A stretch of 64,000 bases of DNA from JAHRVQ01 sp051278195 (GTDB lineage: Bacteria > Pseudomonadota > Gammaproteobacteria > Pseudomonadales > Azotimanducaceae). The stretch spans positions 16,219-80,218 of the forward strand of contig JBNMQM010000014.1 in NCBI GenBank assembly GCA_051278195.1, read 5' to 3'. How positions within the stretch are numbered: position 1 is the first letter of the stretch; every line of letters begins with the position of its first letter. A program made the position numbers and the translations under genes. Below are positions 1 through 8,848 of this stretch, one piece after another. Under the pieces are notes generated by a model. The model searched no databases and was not told the DNA's origin. It saw only the letters and a program-made list of their open reading frames with translations.

Positions 1-401
1 TGTTCATCGTTGCTGGCAAATACGAGCTAATGTTTAAGCAGTTTTGAGATATGAGCAAAGGAAGGCACATTTGCCATCCAGCCGAAAGTACCATGATAAT
101 GAATAGTATTTAATTAGAGTCTGACAGAGAAAATGTTGAATTGCGCGCTGGACTCAGGTTTCGTACTTGCAATTTCATTTCAAAGGCATAGTATGCGGTC
201 CCAGCTAAATTCAAACACGTGATGTTTAATGAATCATTTCCTATCCAATAACCATGCGCACTGCAGCGGACCAATTTTTGGTTCCACGGGAGACGTGCGC
301 CTGTCTTTTGGAGATGACTCAGTGATGTTTAACATCAAATTCAAATCACACAGCACATCACACATCACCTCATATGAGAACGACAACGGCGCACCACCGA
401 T
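1..401. other. Non-coding region upstream of the ABC exporter genes
   Basis: I find no convincing open reading frame here on either strand. The stretch is comparatively AT-rich and has a short CA-rich microrepeat around 350-372 (CACATCA-type units). It is presumably the 3' flank of a gene lying outside the window plus the promoter region of the ABC operon. I cannot point to a reliable -35/-10 pair. Confidence 0.5.
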
Positions 402-440
402 AACCTGACGACTTCAAATTTGAAATCGGGAGGTTCTTTT
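402..440 (+). promoter_or_regulatory. Hairpin followed by a short T run in the ABC operon leader
   Basis: The sequence folds as AACCT (402-406) with AGGTT (431-435), then CGA (409-411) with TCG (426-428), then TTCA (413-416) with TGAA (421-424), closing on the loop AATT. Small internal loops separate the three helices. CTTTTT follows at 435-440. This looks like a weak intrinsic terminator or an attenuator stem. It lies about 92 bases before the ABC start codon, with a second and stronger terminator in between. The structure is read by eye and the function is inferred. Confidence 0.5.
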
Positions 441-464
441 TAAAGGCCTTCCGGAAGCAACATT

Positions 465-499
465 AAACCCCGGATGGCCACGTCAACCGGGGTTTTTTT
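465..499 (+). terminator. Rho-independent terminator just before the ABC exporter gene
   Basis: AAACCCCGG (465-473) pairs with CCGGGGTTT (487-495) around a 13-base loop and runs into seven T residues (493-499). It ends only 32 bases before the ATG at 532. The gap (500-531) holds a purine-rich ribosome-binding region but little room for a promoter. Either it ends an upstream small transcript, or transcription into the ABC genes must read through it, which would make it an attenuator. Confidence 0.75.
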
Positions 500-531
500 A
501 TGCCCCGAGACAAGTGAAAAAGGGGTAAGAA

Positions 532-2433
532 ATGTTCGATCTAGCTATATTTGCTCACCCAGCAAAACTTAAAAAGGCATTCCTCGCGACAACTGATGTT
601 GCACCACAAGCGATGGGCGAAGAGTTGCAGTGTGAATTCGATCACCTGCGTGACGAATCTCCTGATATTCGTTTGAGCGGTAATTTTTGGTGGAACTTTA
701 TCCAGAGCTACCGAAATCACCTCATGCGGCTGGTCTATGGCCGTGCGGTCATGACGGCACTGATCTTGGTCGCTGTGCTCGCCAGTGAAAGGATTCTGGA
801 TACCAGTAATTCTATGTCCGCTGCGATCTGGTTGGTTGCGTTCTATGCACTGGTCCAACTGTTACTAAAAGTGGTCAACGCGTGGACGGCGCAGCTACAG
901 AGTCAGCTATTTATCTGCGTTAGGACCTTCGTAACATTGCGACTGAATGTAAAACTTTTACGCATGGGGCAACTGTCAAGCGAAGACTTTTCTACCGGAA
1001 ATTTGAAGACGCTGGTGTCATCCGACGTCTACCGAATTGCCGAGTTATTGCACGGTGTTGCTAGAAACGGCTTGCCCTGCTTACTGGGTCTATTGATGCT
1101 GGGCCCGGTCATTGTCTTCTACATGGGTTGGCCAGGCGTGATCGCAATCGCCGTTGCATTCGGCGCCATGCCGTTGTCATTTTTGTTGAGCAAGTATATC
1201 CACAAGAAAGAAGGTTTGATCAAGATCGAAGAAGATACTCTTGCGACGATTGTGGGTGAGTGGGTCACAAATGTGCGTTTGCTGCGTTTTCTCGGTTGGG
1301 AAACCTTGATGCGTAACCGTATTGCAGCGCATGTCAGGCAGTTAGTGGTTGAAGCGACCAAACAGCACGGCGTCAACCTGATCAATTTTGGGGTCAGTGT
1401 CACTTGGTGGCTGTTCCCGATTGTGGCCCTGATCTGGGCAAATAGCGTGATGAATGAGAGTCAGGAATTGGTCACGTTGTTCGCCAGTATCTGGATGCTC
1501 AATCACATCACACTGTATATCCGGTTTTTACCCGATATTTTTATCAGCTATGCCAGTGCCTCTGCTTGTGTCGATCGACTAAATAAGTTGTTCCAGCATA
1601 GAGACATTCATGACGACCAGCTTCCCCCATGTGGAAGCGTTAGCTTGAGTTTGAATCCATCGAAGCTGCATTTTCGGCAGGTAGGTTTTCGCTATGAACA
1701 CACGTCGATCGACGTGATTGCTAATTTGAACCTCGTACTAGATCTCAATGATGGTGTGAGTTTGATTGGGCGTGTGGGTGCTGGTAAATCAACGTTGTTG
1801 AAACTTGCTTGCGCTGAACTCAAACCCACCTCCGGTGTGATTTTGGTGGAATTTTCCGACGGTACGACTCGCGACCTTTGGCATTCTAATGTTTACGCAC
1901 GACTGCGAAAAACGGTGGGTTATATGCCTCAAGAGGCCTATTTATCAAACACCAATCTCGCGATTAACGTTTCTTTGAGCGCCGTTTACACCGAAACCGA
2001 CGTCATGCGTGCCATACGGATGGCGGAGCTGGAGGCTGACATTGGTCACTGGGACTCTGGATTGACAGAAGAAGTGGGCGAGACCGGCGTGAATTTGTCC
2101 GGTGGGCAAAAACAGCGAGTCAATCTGGCACGGGCACTTTATTCAGCTCGTCCTTATTTGATTCTCGATGATCCGTTGAGTGCTGTAGATACCGATACGG
2201 AAGCGAAGTTAATGGCCACGATTAATGCGGGACCCGATGGCTACTTGCTGTCTACCCACCGGTTGACGGAGCTACAGCAAACCGATCGTGTGCTGGTGAT
2301 GGAAGCTGGAAAAATAATTGAAGACGGCGATCCGAACTTACTGGAGAAAGATCGGCAGTCGGAATTCAGCCAACAACTGCGCGCCGGAGAATCGACGCCC
2401 GAAGAGATGCAGGAGTTTGAAAATGGGTTATAA
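532..2433 (+). CDS. ABC exporter half-transporter, permease plus ATPase (ABCC-like NBD1)
   Basis: A 633-residue fused permease/ATPase with several hydrophobic segments between about residues 55 and 330 and an ATP-binding domain from about 375. The Walker A motif GRVGAGKST is near residue 412, the signature LSGGQKQR near 521 and Walker B LILDDP near 542. The residue after Walker B is Asp rather than the catalytic Glu, so this site is probably degenerate. The H-loop is STHR. DDPLSAVD after an LSGGQKQR signature is typical of the first nucleotide-binding domain of ABCC (MRP-type) proteins. The gene overlaps the next half-transporter by 11 bases, so the two probably form a heterodimeric inner-membrane exporter. 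The substrate cannot be told. A purine-rich ribosome-binding site precedes the ATG. Confidence 0.9.
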   Translation: MFDLAIFAHPAKLKKAFLATTDVAPQAMGEELQCEFDHLRDESPDIRLSGNFWWNFIQSYRNHLMRLVYGRAVMTALILVAVLASERILDTSNSMSAAIWLVAFYALVQLLLKVVNAWTAQLQSQLFICVRTFVTLRLNVKLLRMGQLSSEDFSTGNLKTLVSSDVYRIAELLHGVARNGLPCLLGLLMLGPVIVFYMGWPGVIAIAVAFGAMPLSFLLSKYIHKKEGLIKIEEDTLATIVGEWVTNVRLLRFLGWETLMRNRIAAHVRQLVVEATKQHGVNLINFGVSVTWWLFPIVALIWANSVMNESQELVTLFASIWMLNHITLYIRFLPDIFISYASASACVDRLNKLFQHRDIHDDQLPPCGSVSLSLNPSKLHFRQVGFRYEHTSIDVIANLNLVLDLNDGVSLIGRVGAGKSTLLKLACAELKPTSGVILVEFSDGTTRDLWHSNVYARLRKTVGYMPQEAYLSNTNLAINVSLSAVYTETDVMRAIRMAELEADIGHWDSGLTEEVGETGVNLSGGQKQRVNLARALYSARPYLILDDPLSAVDTDTEAKLMATINAGPDGYLLSTHRLTELQQTDRVLVMEAGKIIEDGDPNLLEKDRQSEFSQQLRAGESTPEEMQEFENGL

Positions 2434-4228
2434 AAATTTCGTAACGCCGGAGGAGGTGAGTGCCGAACAGCAGAATGTGAAAACTATTTTTCGATTTGTT
2501 GGTGGCTTGACACTGCTTCGAAAAGTTCTGTTGCCAACGCTGTTGATCATCATTTGTGCTGCGGCAGTACCTTCCTATTTTTTGTGGTTTGTCGGTCAGA
2601 TTGTCGACTGCTACGGCGCAGAAAGCTGTTCCGTGCAACATCAAGTACTGGGTTGGGAACTTGTGTTACCCGCCACCGTGTCAACGTTGGTGTTGCTCAC
2701 TATTGCAGCCATGTTTTGTCGGGTGAGTGCCTGGGTCTGCTTTGAGTTGTCAGGTCAGTGGTCTACACAAAAAATCCAAAGTGACATGATGCAAAGTGTC
2801 TCGGAGGTAAGAACCACCTTCTTTGATGAAAACCCTTCTGGCCGATTGATTAATCGATTGCTTGGAGACTACGGTATGCTGCGTCTTGAAGGCGTCATGT
2901 CGGTCGGTGACACGGTGAACGGCCTGGCGGAAGTGCTGTGTGTCGGTGCGCTAATTATGCTCGCGGATCCTTTTGCCGGTTTGCTGATAATACCTGTCGT
3001 GTTGCTCTATGTTGCGTTTCAGTCCCAGCTCGCGCCGATGATGAGTCATGCAAGAGAAATTCGCGCTGTCAAAATTGGTGAAGCCTTGCACCGTGAGACT
3101 GACTTGATCGAAGGTCGAGCGATTTTTAGCCTATACGGTCGACAGAAAAACCTACTGGAACGCATTCACATTGCTTTCGGTGACTCGATGAACATTCAAT
3201 TGTTTTACGCCAAGCTTATGGCCTGGGGTATGTTGTGGATGGGCCTGATTTCTGCGTTCTATGCCACTGTGGTTTATGGTTTTTTGGTTTATGGTCTGCA
3301 AAACGGTTTGTTGACGGCGACGCTGGCAGCCGTGGTTATCACGGCAGTGTTTAACCTCAACAATATCTTTTTTGGCTTGGCCTGGGACATGTCGTTTTTA
3401 GGTGAGACCGCCTCTCACGCACGCCGAGCATTTTTTATGATCGATTTGCCCCATGAGACAACAGAGGAATCCAAACTCGTGGAACTAAGCGAGCCCGACG
3501 TGCGAGACCTCCCTGACGGGACATTGATGGGCGATATCGTGTTTGATCACTACAGTATGTCTTATCGTGAGAACACGCCGTTGATCCTGAATAGCCTCAG
3601 TCTTACCTTACCGGCAGGTAAAAAGATTGGCGTGATTGGCCGAACAGGTGCGGGCAAGTCGAGTGTGATGCAATCGCTGTTTCGAATGGTGTATCACCAT
3701 AAGGGGGATATTCGTATTGGCGGTGAGTCGATCTTTGGGATATCGGTATCTAGCTTGCGTCGACACTTCGGCGTTGTACCCCAAGATCCCTATCTATTCA
3801 TGGGTACTATTCGATTTAATCTGGCGGGTGACAGTCAGCAATCAACAGACGATCAAATGATGGCTGCACTGGACACCGTCGGTTTGAAATTAGATCTTGA
3901 TGCACGAGTCGCGGAAGGGGGAAAAGATTACAGCGTTGGTGAGCGGCAACTTTTGTGCCTTGCGAGATTAGTATTGCTTGATAAGCAATTTATCTTGATG
4001 GATGAGCCTACCAGCTCGTTAGATCGAAGAACCGACGAGAACATTCAAAGGTTGTTGACGACGGTACTGGCGGACAAGACGGTTATTACCATTGCGCACC
4101 GTCTTGAGAGTCTGGAAGGCTATGACCTGATAGTTGAAATGGCCGAGGGCAAATTGCAGCGCCAGGGGCCGCCCTCGCAGATGATTCCACTATTGCGGAA
4201 TCAGTACGTCGATGATATCGCCGGATAA
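2423..4228 (+). CDS. ABC exporter half-transporter, permease plus ATPase (ABCC-like NBD2)
   Basis: I place the start at the ATG at 2423, preceded by AGGAG at 2411-2415, giving 601 residues. An in-frame upstream start would lie deep inside the preceding gene. The N-terminal half has hydrophobic segments of an exporter permease. Walker A GRTGAGKSS is near residue 405, a divergent signature SVGERQL near 503 and Walker B FILMDEPTSSLD near 522, here with the catalytic Glu. The H-loop is AHR. The SVGxRQL signature and intact Glu match the second nucleotide-binding domain of ABCC transporters and complement the degenerate site of the partner encoded just upstream. Exporting an unidentified compound is the likely role. 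Confidence 0.9.
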   Translation: MGYKNFVTPEEVSAEQQNVKTIFRFVGGLTLLRKVLLPTLLIIICAAAVPSYFLWFVGQIVDCYGAESCSVQHQVLGWELVLPATVSTLVLLTIAAMFCRVSAWVCFELSGQWSTQKIQSDMMQSVSEVRTTFFDENPSGRLINRLLGDYGMLRLEGVMSVGDTVNGLAEVLCVGALIMLADPFAGLLIIPVVLLYVAFQSQLAPMMSHAREIRAVKIGEALHRETDLIEGRAIFSLYGRQKNLLERIHIAFGDSMNIQLFYAKLMAWGMLWMGLISAFYATVVYGFLVYGLQNGLLTATLAAVVITAVFNLNNIFFGLAWDMSFLGETASHARRAFFMIDLPHETTEESKLVELSEPDVRDLPDGTLMGDIVFDHYSMSYRENTPLILNSLSLTLPAGKKIGVIGRTGAGKSSVMQSLFRMVYHHKGDIRIGGESIFGISVSSLRRHFGVVPQDPYLFMGTIRFNLAGDSQQSTDDQMMAALDTVGLKLDLDARVAEGGKDYSVGERQLLCLARLVLLDKQFILMDEPTSSLDRRTDENIQRLLTTVLADKTVITIAHRLESLEGYDLIVEMAEGKLQRQGPPSQMIPLLRNQYVDDIAG

Positions 4229-4364
4229 GAGGTTGTGAGAGGCTAACGGTGCTCTGTGGCCGTTGGCCTATAGGGAGCTTCTGGGTTCTATCGAGTACTT
4301 TTATAAGCTGTTATAGAGGGGAGTAGGTCGTAACTTCAACCCGCCATTGCAGTCGTGCATTTTT

Positions 4365-5660
4365 CTAGTTGAATCGATCTTGACTATTATCTTGTGGCCC
4401 ATTGAACAAGCTATTATCGACCGTGAAGTAGAACACAGTACCCTTGCCTGGTTGGGTTTCAAACCAAACGATACCACGATGTCGCCGCACCAGTGCGCGC
4501 ACATACGGCATGCCCATACCGTTTCCCGAAATATTGAGCACGTCGTCGCCGCGCTTAAAAACCTCGAAAACACGATCTTGTTCTTCGTCTGGTATCCCCC
4601 GACCATTGTCTCGAATCATAAAGGTCGTATAGGTCAAGTCTCGATGAGAGGAAATCTTGATGACACCCTCCCGACGAGGGTCGAGGTACTTGAGGGCATT
4701 ATCAAATATCCCTTGGAATATCTCTTTAATGGAGTTTCGGTCAGCGATCACAGATTGAAGCTCACCGATGTGGATGTCGACGTGGTTTGTTTCGATATAG
4801 GCGCGGTTTGTCTTGATCATGTCCTTCACGATAGAACCTATATCAAGTGCTTCGAATTGTAAGTTGCGATCATCTAATTCGCTTAGCGTTCTAATGCCGC
4901 TACTTAGGCTGTTCATGTCGTTGAGTGAATCTCTAATCATCTGGATCGCAGAGGGCATCTGCTCGGATAGTTCTGCAAGCAGCGCCTGCCGTCGGTCCAG
5001 TTGGTCTGCGTTGTCTGGGTTAACCGCGTGCCTTGCTCGTACCAGAGAATTTTCTAGTTGCTCAGTAAAAGTACGAAGATCCTTGATGGGCGATGCCGTG
5101 CCACTGTAAGTGAGGTCGTTGCACGCGATGTCGCCGCCGGTTGTGAGCTCAGCGTTAGAAAGTGATAGTGCTTCTCGTTTATCTAGCAGTTTTTGCCGCT
5201 CAAGGGTGTCTTGAATACATCGGCTCAGGACGTCGCCACCCATTGACCCTTTACAGATAATGTCTTGGACACCCTCCAACATCAGTTCATTTATCTCAGC
5301 GGATTTGTCGTTGGCATCGGTCATAGCAACGAAAGGTGTTTTGGTAAAACGGCTGGAGAGGCGCTTGACCATTAATCGCCCCTGTCCGCCTGCTAAATGC
5401 AGATCGAGCAACACAAGATGAATACTCTGGGTGTACAAAATACTTTCAGCTTCTTTGAGGGTCTGGCAATTGAAAAAAGTTAAATTGGATTGCAAATAAT
5501 CCGCAGCAACAGAACCGGAGAGAATTTGGGCGACTGTCTGAAAGTCTCCCTCGTTGCCCTTGTCTCTCTCGAGGACAAGTATCGAAACACCACTCTCTGA
5601 TGGTGGTTCGTGAGTGATCGATGGAGTTTCGGTTAGTGGACCAGAAATAGTCGATTCCAT
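4365..5660 (-). CDS. Receiver domain plus histidine-kinase-type ATPase signalling protein
   Basis: A 431-residue soluble protein. The N-terminal part (about 25-150) resembles a response-regulator receiver, with LVLLDLHL carrying the likely phospho-acceptor Asp and a conserved-type Lys in CKGS. A helical linker follows. The C-terminal HATPase domain (about 300-420) has the N box (DNALKY), the G1 box (DNGRGIP) and a later GNGMGM glycine motif, ending in GKGTVFYF. I cannot find a normal His-containing H box (H-E/D-x-x-P/T-L) between the two domains, so autophosphorylation on His is uncertain. It lies 69 bases downstream of asnS on the same strand. There are no membrane segments, so it would act in the cytoplasm, receiving phosphoryl groups or partner signals. 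The pathway is unknown. Confidence 0.8.
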   Translation of the reverse strand: MESTISGPLTETPSITHEPPSESGVSILVLERDKGNEGDFQTVAQILSGSVAADYLQSNLTFFNCQTLKEAESILYTQSIHLVLLDLHLAGGQGRLMVKRLSSRFTKTPFVAMTDANDKSAEINELMLEGVQDIICKGSMGGDVLSRCIQDTLERQKLLDKREALSLSNAELTTGGDIACNDLTYSGTASPIKDLRTFTEQLENSLVRARHAVNPDNADQLDRRQALLAELSEQMPSAIQMIRDSLNDMNSLSSGIRTLSELDDRNLQFEALDIGSIVKDMIKTNRAYIETNHVDIHIGELQSVIADRNSIKEIFQGIFDNALKYLDPRREGVIKISSHRDLTYTTFMIRDNGRGIPDEEQDRVFEVFKRGDDVLNISGNGMGMPYVRALVRRHRGIVWFETQPGKGTVFYFTVDNSLFNGPQDNSQDRFN

Positions 5661-5729
5661 GTTCTTCGTCTGCCGCCTTGGCGCTTTGACTCTGAGTATA
5701 GTCTATGCCGGCGGCATCGTTGGCCCGGG

Positions 5730-7121
5730 TTAAAAATCGGCGCTACCGGGCGTTCTGGGGAATGGAATCGCATCACGGATGTTTTCCATACCCGTGACAT
5801 AGTTGAGCAAACGCTCGAAACCGAGGCCAAAACCAGCGTGAGGCACCGTTCCGTAACGACGTAAATCACGATACCACCACAACTCCTCCGCAAGGCCTGG
5901 TGTGGTCATGCGGGCGTCCAGCACATCGAGGCGTTCTTCGCGTTGGCTACCACCGATGATTTCACCGATACCGGGCGCAAGTACGTCCATGGCAGCCACA
6001 GTTTTTTCGTCGTCGTTCAGGCGCATATAGAACGCTTTGATTTCTGCGGGATAATTCATCAGAACTATAGGTCGGCCGACATGCTTTTCGGTCAGAAAAC
6101 GCTCGTGCTCTGACTGAAGATCAAGCCCCCATTCGACGGGAAATTCGAACTTCTGCTTGCTGGCTTTAAGAATATTGACTGCCTCAGAATATTCCATTCT
6201 TTCAAAGCTATTATCGATCACTGTATTCATGCGAGTGATGACGTTTTTATCAATCCGCTGCTCAAAGAACGCCATGTCTTCTTCGCATTGATTCAGAACA
6301 GTTTTAAAAACATTCTGCAGTAGGTCTTCAGCCAGGTCCGCGTTGTCGTTCAAATCGGCAAAAGCGATTTCCGGTTCGACCATCCAAAACTCTGCGAGGT
6401 GGCGACTGGTGTTCGAGTTTTCGGCTCGAAATGTGGGGCCAAAGGTATAGACCTTAGACATCGCCAGGCAATATGACTCGACGTTTAACTGCCCAGATAC
6501 CGTCAAAAAAGAGTCGCCGGCAAAAAAGTCCTGCTTGTGATCGACCTTTCCTTTTTCATCCAGAGGTAAATTCGCGAGGTCCAGAGTACTCACACGAAAC
6601 AAGTCACCGGCGCCTTCACAGTCGGAACTGGTAATGATCGGCGTATTGATCCACTGAAAGCTGCGTTCAAAAAAGTAATTGTGGATGGCATTGGCAAGGG
6701 TGGTGCGAACCCGGGTAATCGCACCGAAAGTATTGGTGCGTGGTCTTAGGTGCGCGACCTGTCGCAGATATTCAAATGTATGACGTTTCTTAGCAATGGG
6801 GTAGGTCTCGGGGTCATCCACCCAGCCTAGAACCTCGACGCTGGTGGCCTGAATTTCCACAGACTGCCCCTTTCCTTCGGACTCCACCAATGTGCCTGTG
6901 ACAATAACGCCCGCACCCGTCGTGATTTTGAGCACTTCGGTCTCGTAATTATCGAGTGTATTCGGTACCACTGCCTGGATCGGGTCAAAGCTTGAGCCGT
7001 CGTGGACAGCCAAAAATGAGATGCCTGCCTTAGAATCACGCTTACTGCGGATCCAGCCTTTGACTGTGATGGTGGAATTGATCGCAACTTCGCCTTTGAG
7101 GGCGGCCTTAATGTCTGGCAT
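5730..7121 (-). CDS. asnS: Asparaginyl-tRNA synthetase
   Basis: 463 residues, the usual length for bacterial AsnRS. An N-terminal OB-fold anticodon-binding domain (about 1-110, VKGWIRSKRDSKAG) is followed by a class II catalytic domain. Recognisable elements include TSSDCEGAG, the motif-2 region FGPTFRAENSNTSRHLAEF and the C-terminal motif 3 GFGLGFERLL. The enzyme charges tRNA-Asn with asparagine using ATP in the cytoplasm. It is transcribed divergently from the metallo-hydrolase gene at 7238 across a 116-base gap. Confidence 0.97.
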   Translation of the reverse strand: MPDIKAALKGEVAINSTITVKGWIRSKRDSKAGISFLAVHDGSSFDPIQAVVPNTLDNYETEVLKITTGAGVIVTGTLVESEGKGQSVEIQATSVEVLGWVDDPETYPIAKKRHTFEYLRQVAHLRPRTNTFGAITRVRTTLANAIHNYFFERSFQWINTPIITSSDCEGAGDLFRVSTLDLANLPLDEKGKVDHKQDFFAGDSFLTVSGQLNVESYCLAMSKVYTFGPTFRAENSNTSRHLAEFWMVEPEIAFADLNDNADLAEDLLQNVFKTVLNQCEEDMAFFEQRIDKNVITRMNTVIDNSFERMEYSEAVNILKASKQKFEFPVEWGLDLQSEHERFLTEKHVGRPIVLMNYPAEIKAFYMRLNDDEKTVAAMDVLAPGIGEIIGGSQREERLDVLDARMTTPGLAEELWWYRDLRRYGTVPHAGFGLGFERLLNYVTGMENIRDAIPFPRTPGSADF

Positions 7122-7237
7122 GAAAGTTTCTACCGGTTGGGCTGATGAAAGCCGCCTATGATAACAAATTCTGCGGCGAGAACTGCTGATATAGAGATGC
7201 TAAGCTGCTGCGCTAACATTAAATCGCCGGAGCAACC

Positions 7238-7915
7238 ATGGATCAGGACCTCATACTCGAACAAATTCAGATTGGGCCTATGCAAAACTTCACTTACATC
7301 GTTGGTTCCCGAACCACGATGGAAGTTGCGGTGGTCGATCCTGCTTGGGACATCGATTCGCTGATCAAGTTGATCAACGACAAGGGGTATAAGCTGACAG
7401 CCGCGCTCATTACGCACTACCATCCCGACCATTGTGGTGGGTCATTTGGCAGTAAAACGGTGGAAGGTATTGCGGAACTGCTTGCCAAAAACCCAGTGAA
7501 ATCTTATGTGCACAAATTGGAAGCTGAGGGTGTCAAAAAGGTCACTGGGGTTTCGGATAGTGACCTGGTCAAAATTGACTCTGGAGACAAGCTCTCGATT
7601 GGAGATGTCGAGGTCGAATTTTTGCATACGCCGGGCCATACGCCAGGATCCCAGTGCTTTAGAGTGCGGGATACGCTCGTATCTGGTGATACGCTGTTTA
7701 TCAATGGTTGTGGCCGAGTCGATCTGCCGGGCTCAAATGTAGAAGACATGTACCACAGCGTTCGTAAACTGGCATCTTTACCCGACGACACTTTGCTCTT
7801 ACCAGGTCATAACTATAGTGAAGTCCCTCACGCTACCATGGGCGAGACAAAAAAGATGAACCCCTATATGCGCATTAAAGACCTGGAAGGTTGGCGTCAT
7901 TTCTTTCCAGACTGA
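7238..7915 (+). CDS. Metallo-beta-lactamase-fold hydrolase (glyoxalase II-like)
   Basis: 225 residues. The metal-binding HxHxDH motif is seen as HYHPDH at residues 60-65, followed by HTPGHTPGS and SGDTLFINGCGRVD, and a late metal ligand in PGHNYS. This layout is that of the hydroxyacylglutathione hydrolase / persulfide dioxygenase branch of the superfamily, which are soluble two- or one-metal thioester or sulfur-transfer enzymes. The exact substrate cannot be assigned. GGAG six bases before the ATG supports the start. The SMP-30 gene follows 35 bases later and is probably co-transcribed. Confidence 0.88.
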   Translation: MDQDLILEQIQIGPMQNFTYIVGSRTTMEVAVVDPAWDIDSLIKLINDKGYKLTAALITHYHPDHCGGSFGSKTVEGIAELLAKNPVKSYVHKLEAEGVKKVTGVSDSDLVKIDSGDKLSIGDVEVEFLHTPGHTPGSQCFRVRDTLVSGDTLFINGCGRVDLPGSNVEDMYHSVRKLASLPDDTLLLPGHNYSEVPHATMGETKKMNPYMRIKDLEGWRHFFPD

Positions 7916-7950
7916 GTGCACACCAGACATTTAAAAAATGGGACACAATT

Positions 7951-8793
7951 ATGAGCCTTACAACACTTGTTGCCGGGTTGACCTTTGCAGAAGGTCCGCG
8001 TTGGCACGATGGCCGACTCTACTACTCAGATTTTTATCGGCATGTCGTAGAAGCCGTCGATTTGGATGGCAACGTTGAGTTAATTGCCGAGGTGCCCAAT
8101 CAACCTTCAGGTCTAGGCTGGCTGCCAGATGGTCGACTGCTCATCGTCTCTATGATTGATCGAAAATTGCTTCGCCGAGAAACGTCCGGTGAACTGGTTG
8201 AACACGCTGACCTGTCCCAGGTCGCGACGTGGCACTGTAATGACATGGTTGTGGACAAGGCAGGCCGAGCTTACGTGGGCAACTTTGGGTATGACATCGA
8301 AGTACCCGGTACCGAACCTGTGATGGCAAAACTCGCGTGCGTTAATCCGGATGGTTCTGTGCGGGTGGTGGCTGAAGATTTGCAGTTCCCCAATGGGGCG
8401 GTCATCACGCCGGACGGCAAGACAATGATCATTGGCGAAACTTGGGGCCGTCAACTCACCGCATTTGATATTGCTGAGGATGGGAGTTTATCTAATCGGC
8501 GAGTGTGGGCGTCGATTCATCCGCACTTCCCAGACGGTATTTGTCTCGATGAAGCAGGTGGTGTTTGGGTGGCGGATCCTGCTCAGTCGAAAATTATTCG
8601 GGTTGTGGAAGGCGGTGAAATTACCGATGAAATCGATCCAGGCAAAGGCGTATTTGCCTGCATGTTAGGCGGCGAAGATGGCAAGCGTTTGTTTGTTTGT
8701 ACCGCCAGCACCTCGGGTGGCAAAGCCGCGATCAATCAGGATGCCAAAATTGAGTGGGTTGATGTTGAGCACGCCCGAGCTGGCGTGCCCTAA
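7951..8793 (+). CDS. SMP-30/gluconolactonase family protein
   Basis: 280 residues from the ATG at 7951. An in-frame start at 7891 would overlap the previous gene and add a non-homologous tail. The sequence begins with LTFAEGPRWHDGRLYYSD, the classic SMP-30/LRE start with the metal-binding Glu. It continues with repeated beta-propeller blade motifs (QPSGLGWLPDG, WHCNDMVVD, FPNGAVITPDG, FPDGICLDEAGGVWVAD). Family members are six-bladed propeller lactonases acting on sugar lactones or related esters. The substrate is unknown. A tandem stop-codon repeat begins exactly at its stop codon. Confidence 0.9.
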   Translation: MSLTTLVAGLTFAEGPRWHDGRLYYSDFYRHVVEAVDLDGNVELIAEVPNQPSGLGWLPDGRLLIVSMIDRKLLRRETSGELVEHADLSQVATWHCNDMVVDKAGRAYVGNFGYDIEVPGTEPVMAKLACVNPDGSVRVVAEDLQFPNGAVITPDGKTMIIGETWGRQLTAFDIAEDGSLSNRRVWASIHPHFPDGICLDEAGGVWVADPAQSKIIRVVEGGEITDEIDPGKGVFACMLGGEDGKRLFVCTASTSGGKAAINQDAKIEWVDVEHARAGVP

Positions 8794-8839
8794 CTCTGCG
8801 TTAGTTCTGCACTAGCTCTACACTAACCCCACTAGTTGG
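8791..8839. repeat. 11-base tandem array starting at the stop codon
   Basis: Units start at 8791, 8802, 8813 and 8824 with the form TAACTCTGCGT, TAGTTCTGCAC, TAGCTCTACAC, TAACCCCAC, then TAGTTGG at 8833. Each unit opens with TAA or TAG. Because 11 is not a multiple of three, stops fall in all three plus-strand frames. CTAG and TTAG/CTAA also give stops on the minus strand, downstream of rdgC. It lies between two convergent genes. Confidence 0.85.
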
Positions 8840-8848
8840 ACCGTGATG

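Noticed and set aside
4347..4862. 171-residue plus-strand open frame
   Set aside because: It lies entirely antisense to the receiver/ATPase gene, whose protein has clear HATPase motifs, and the plus-strand translation has no recognisable features.
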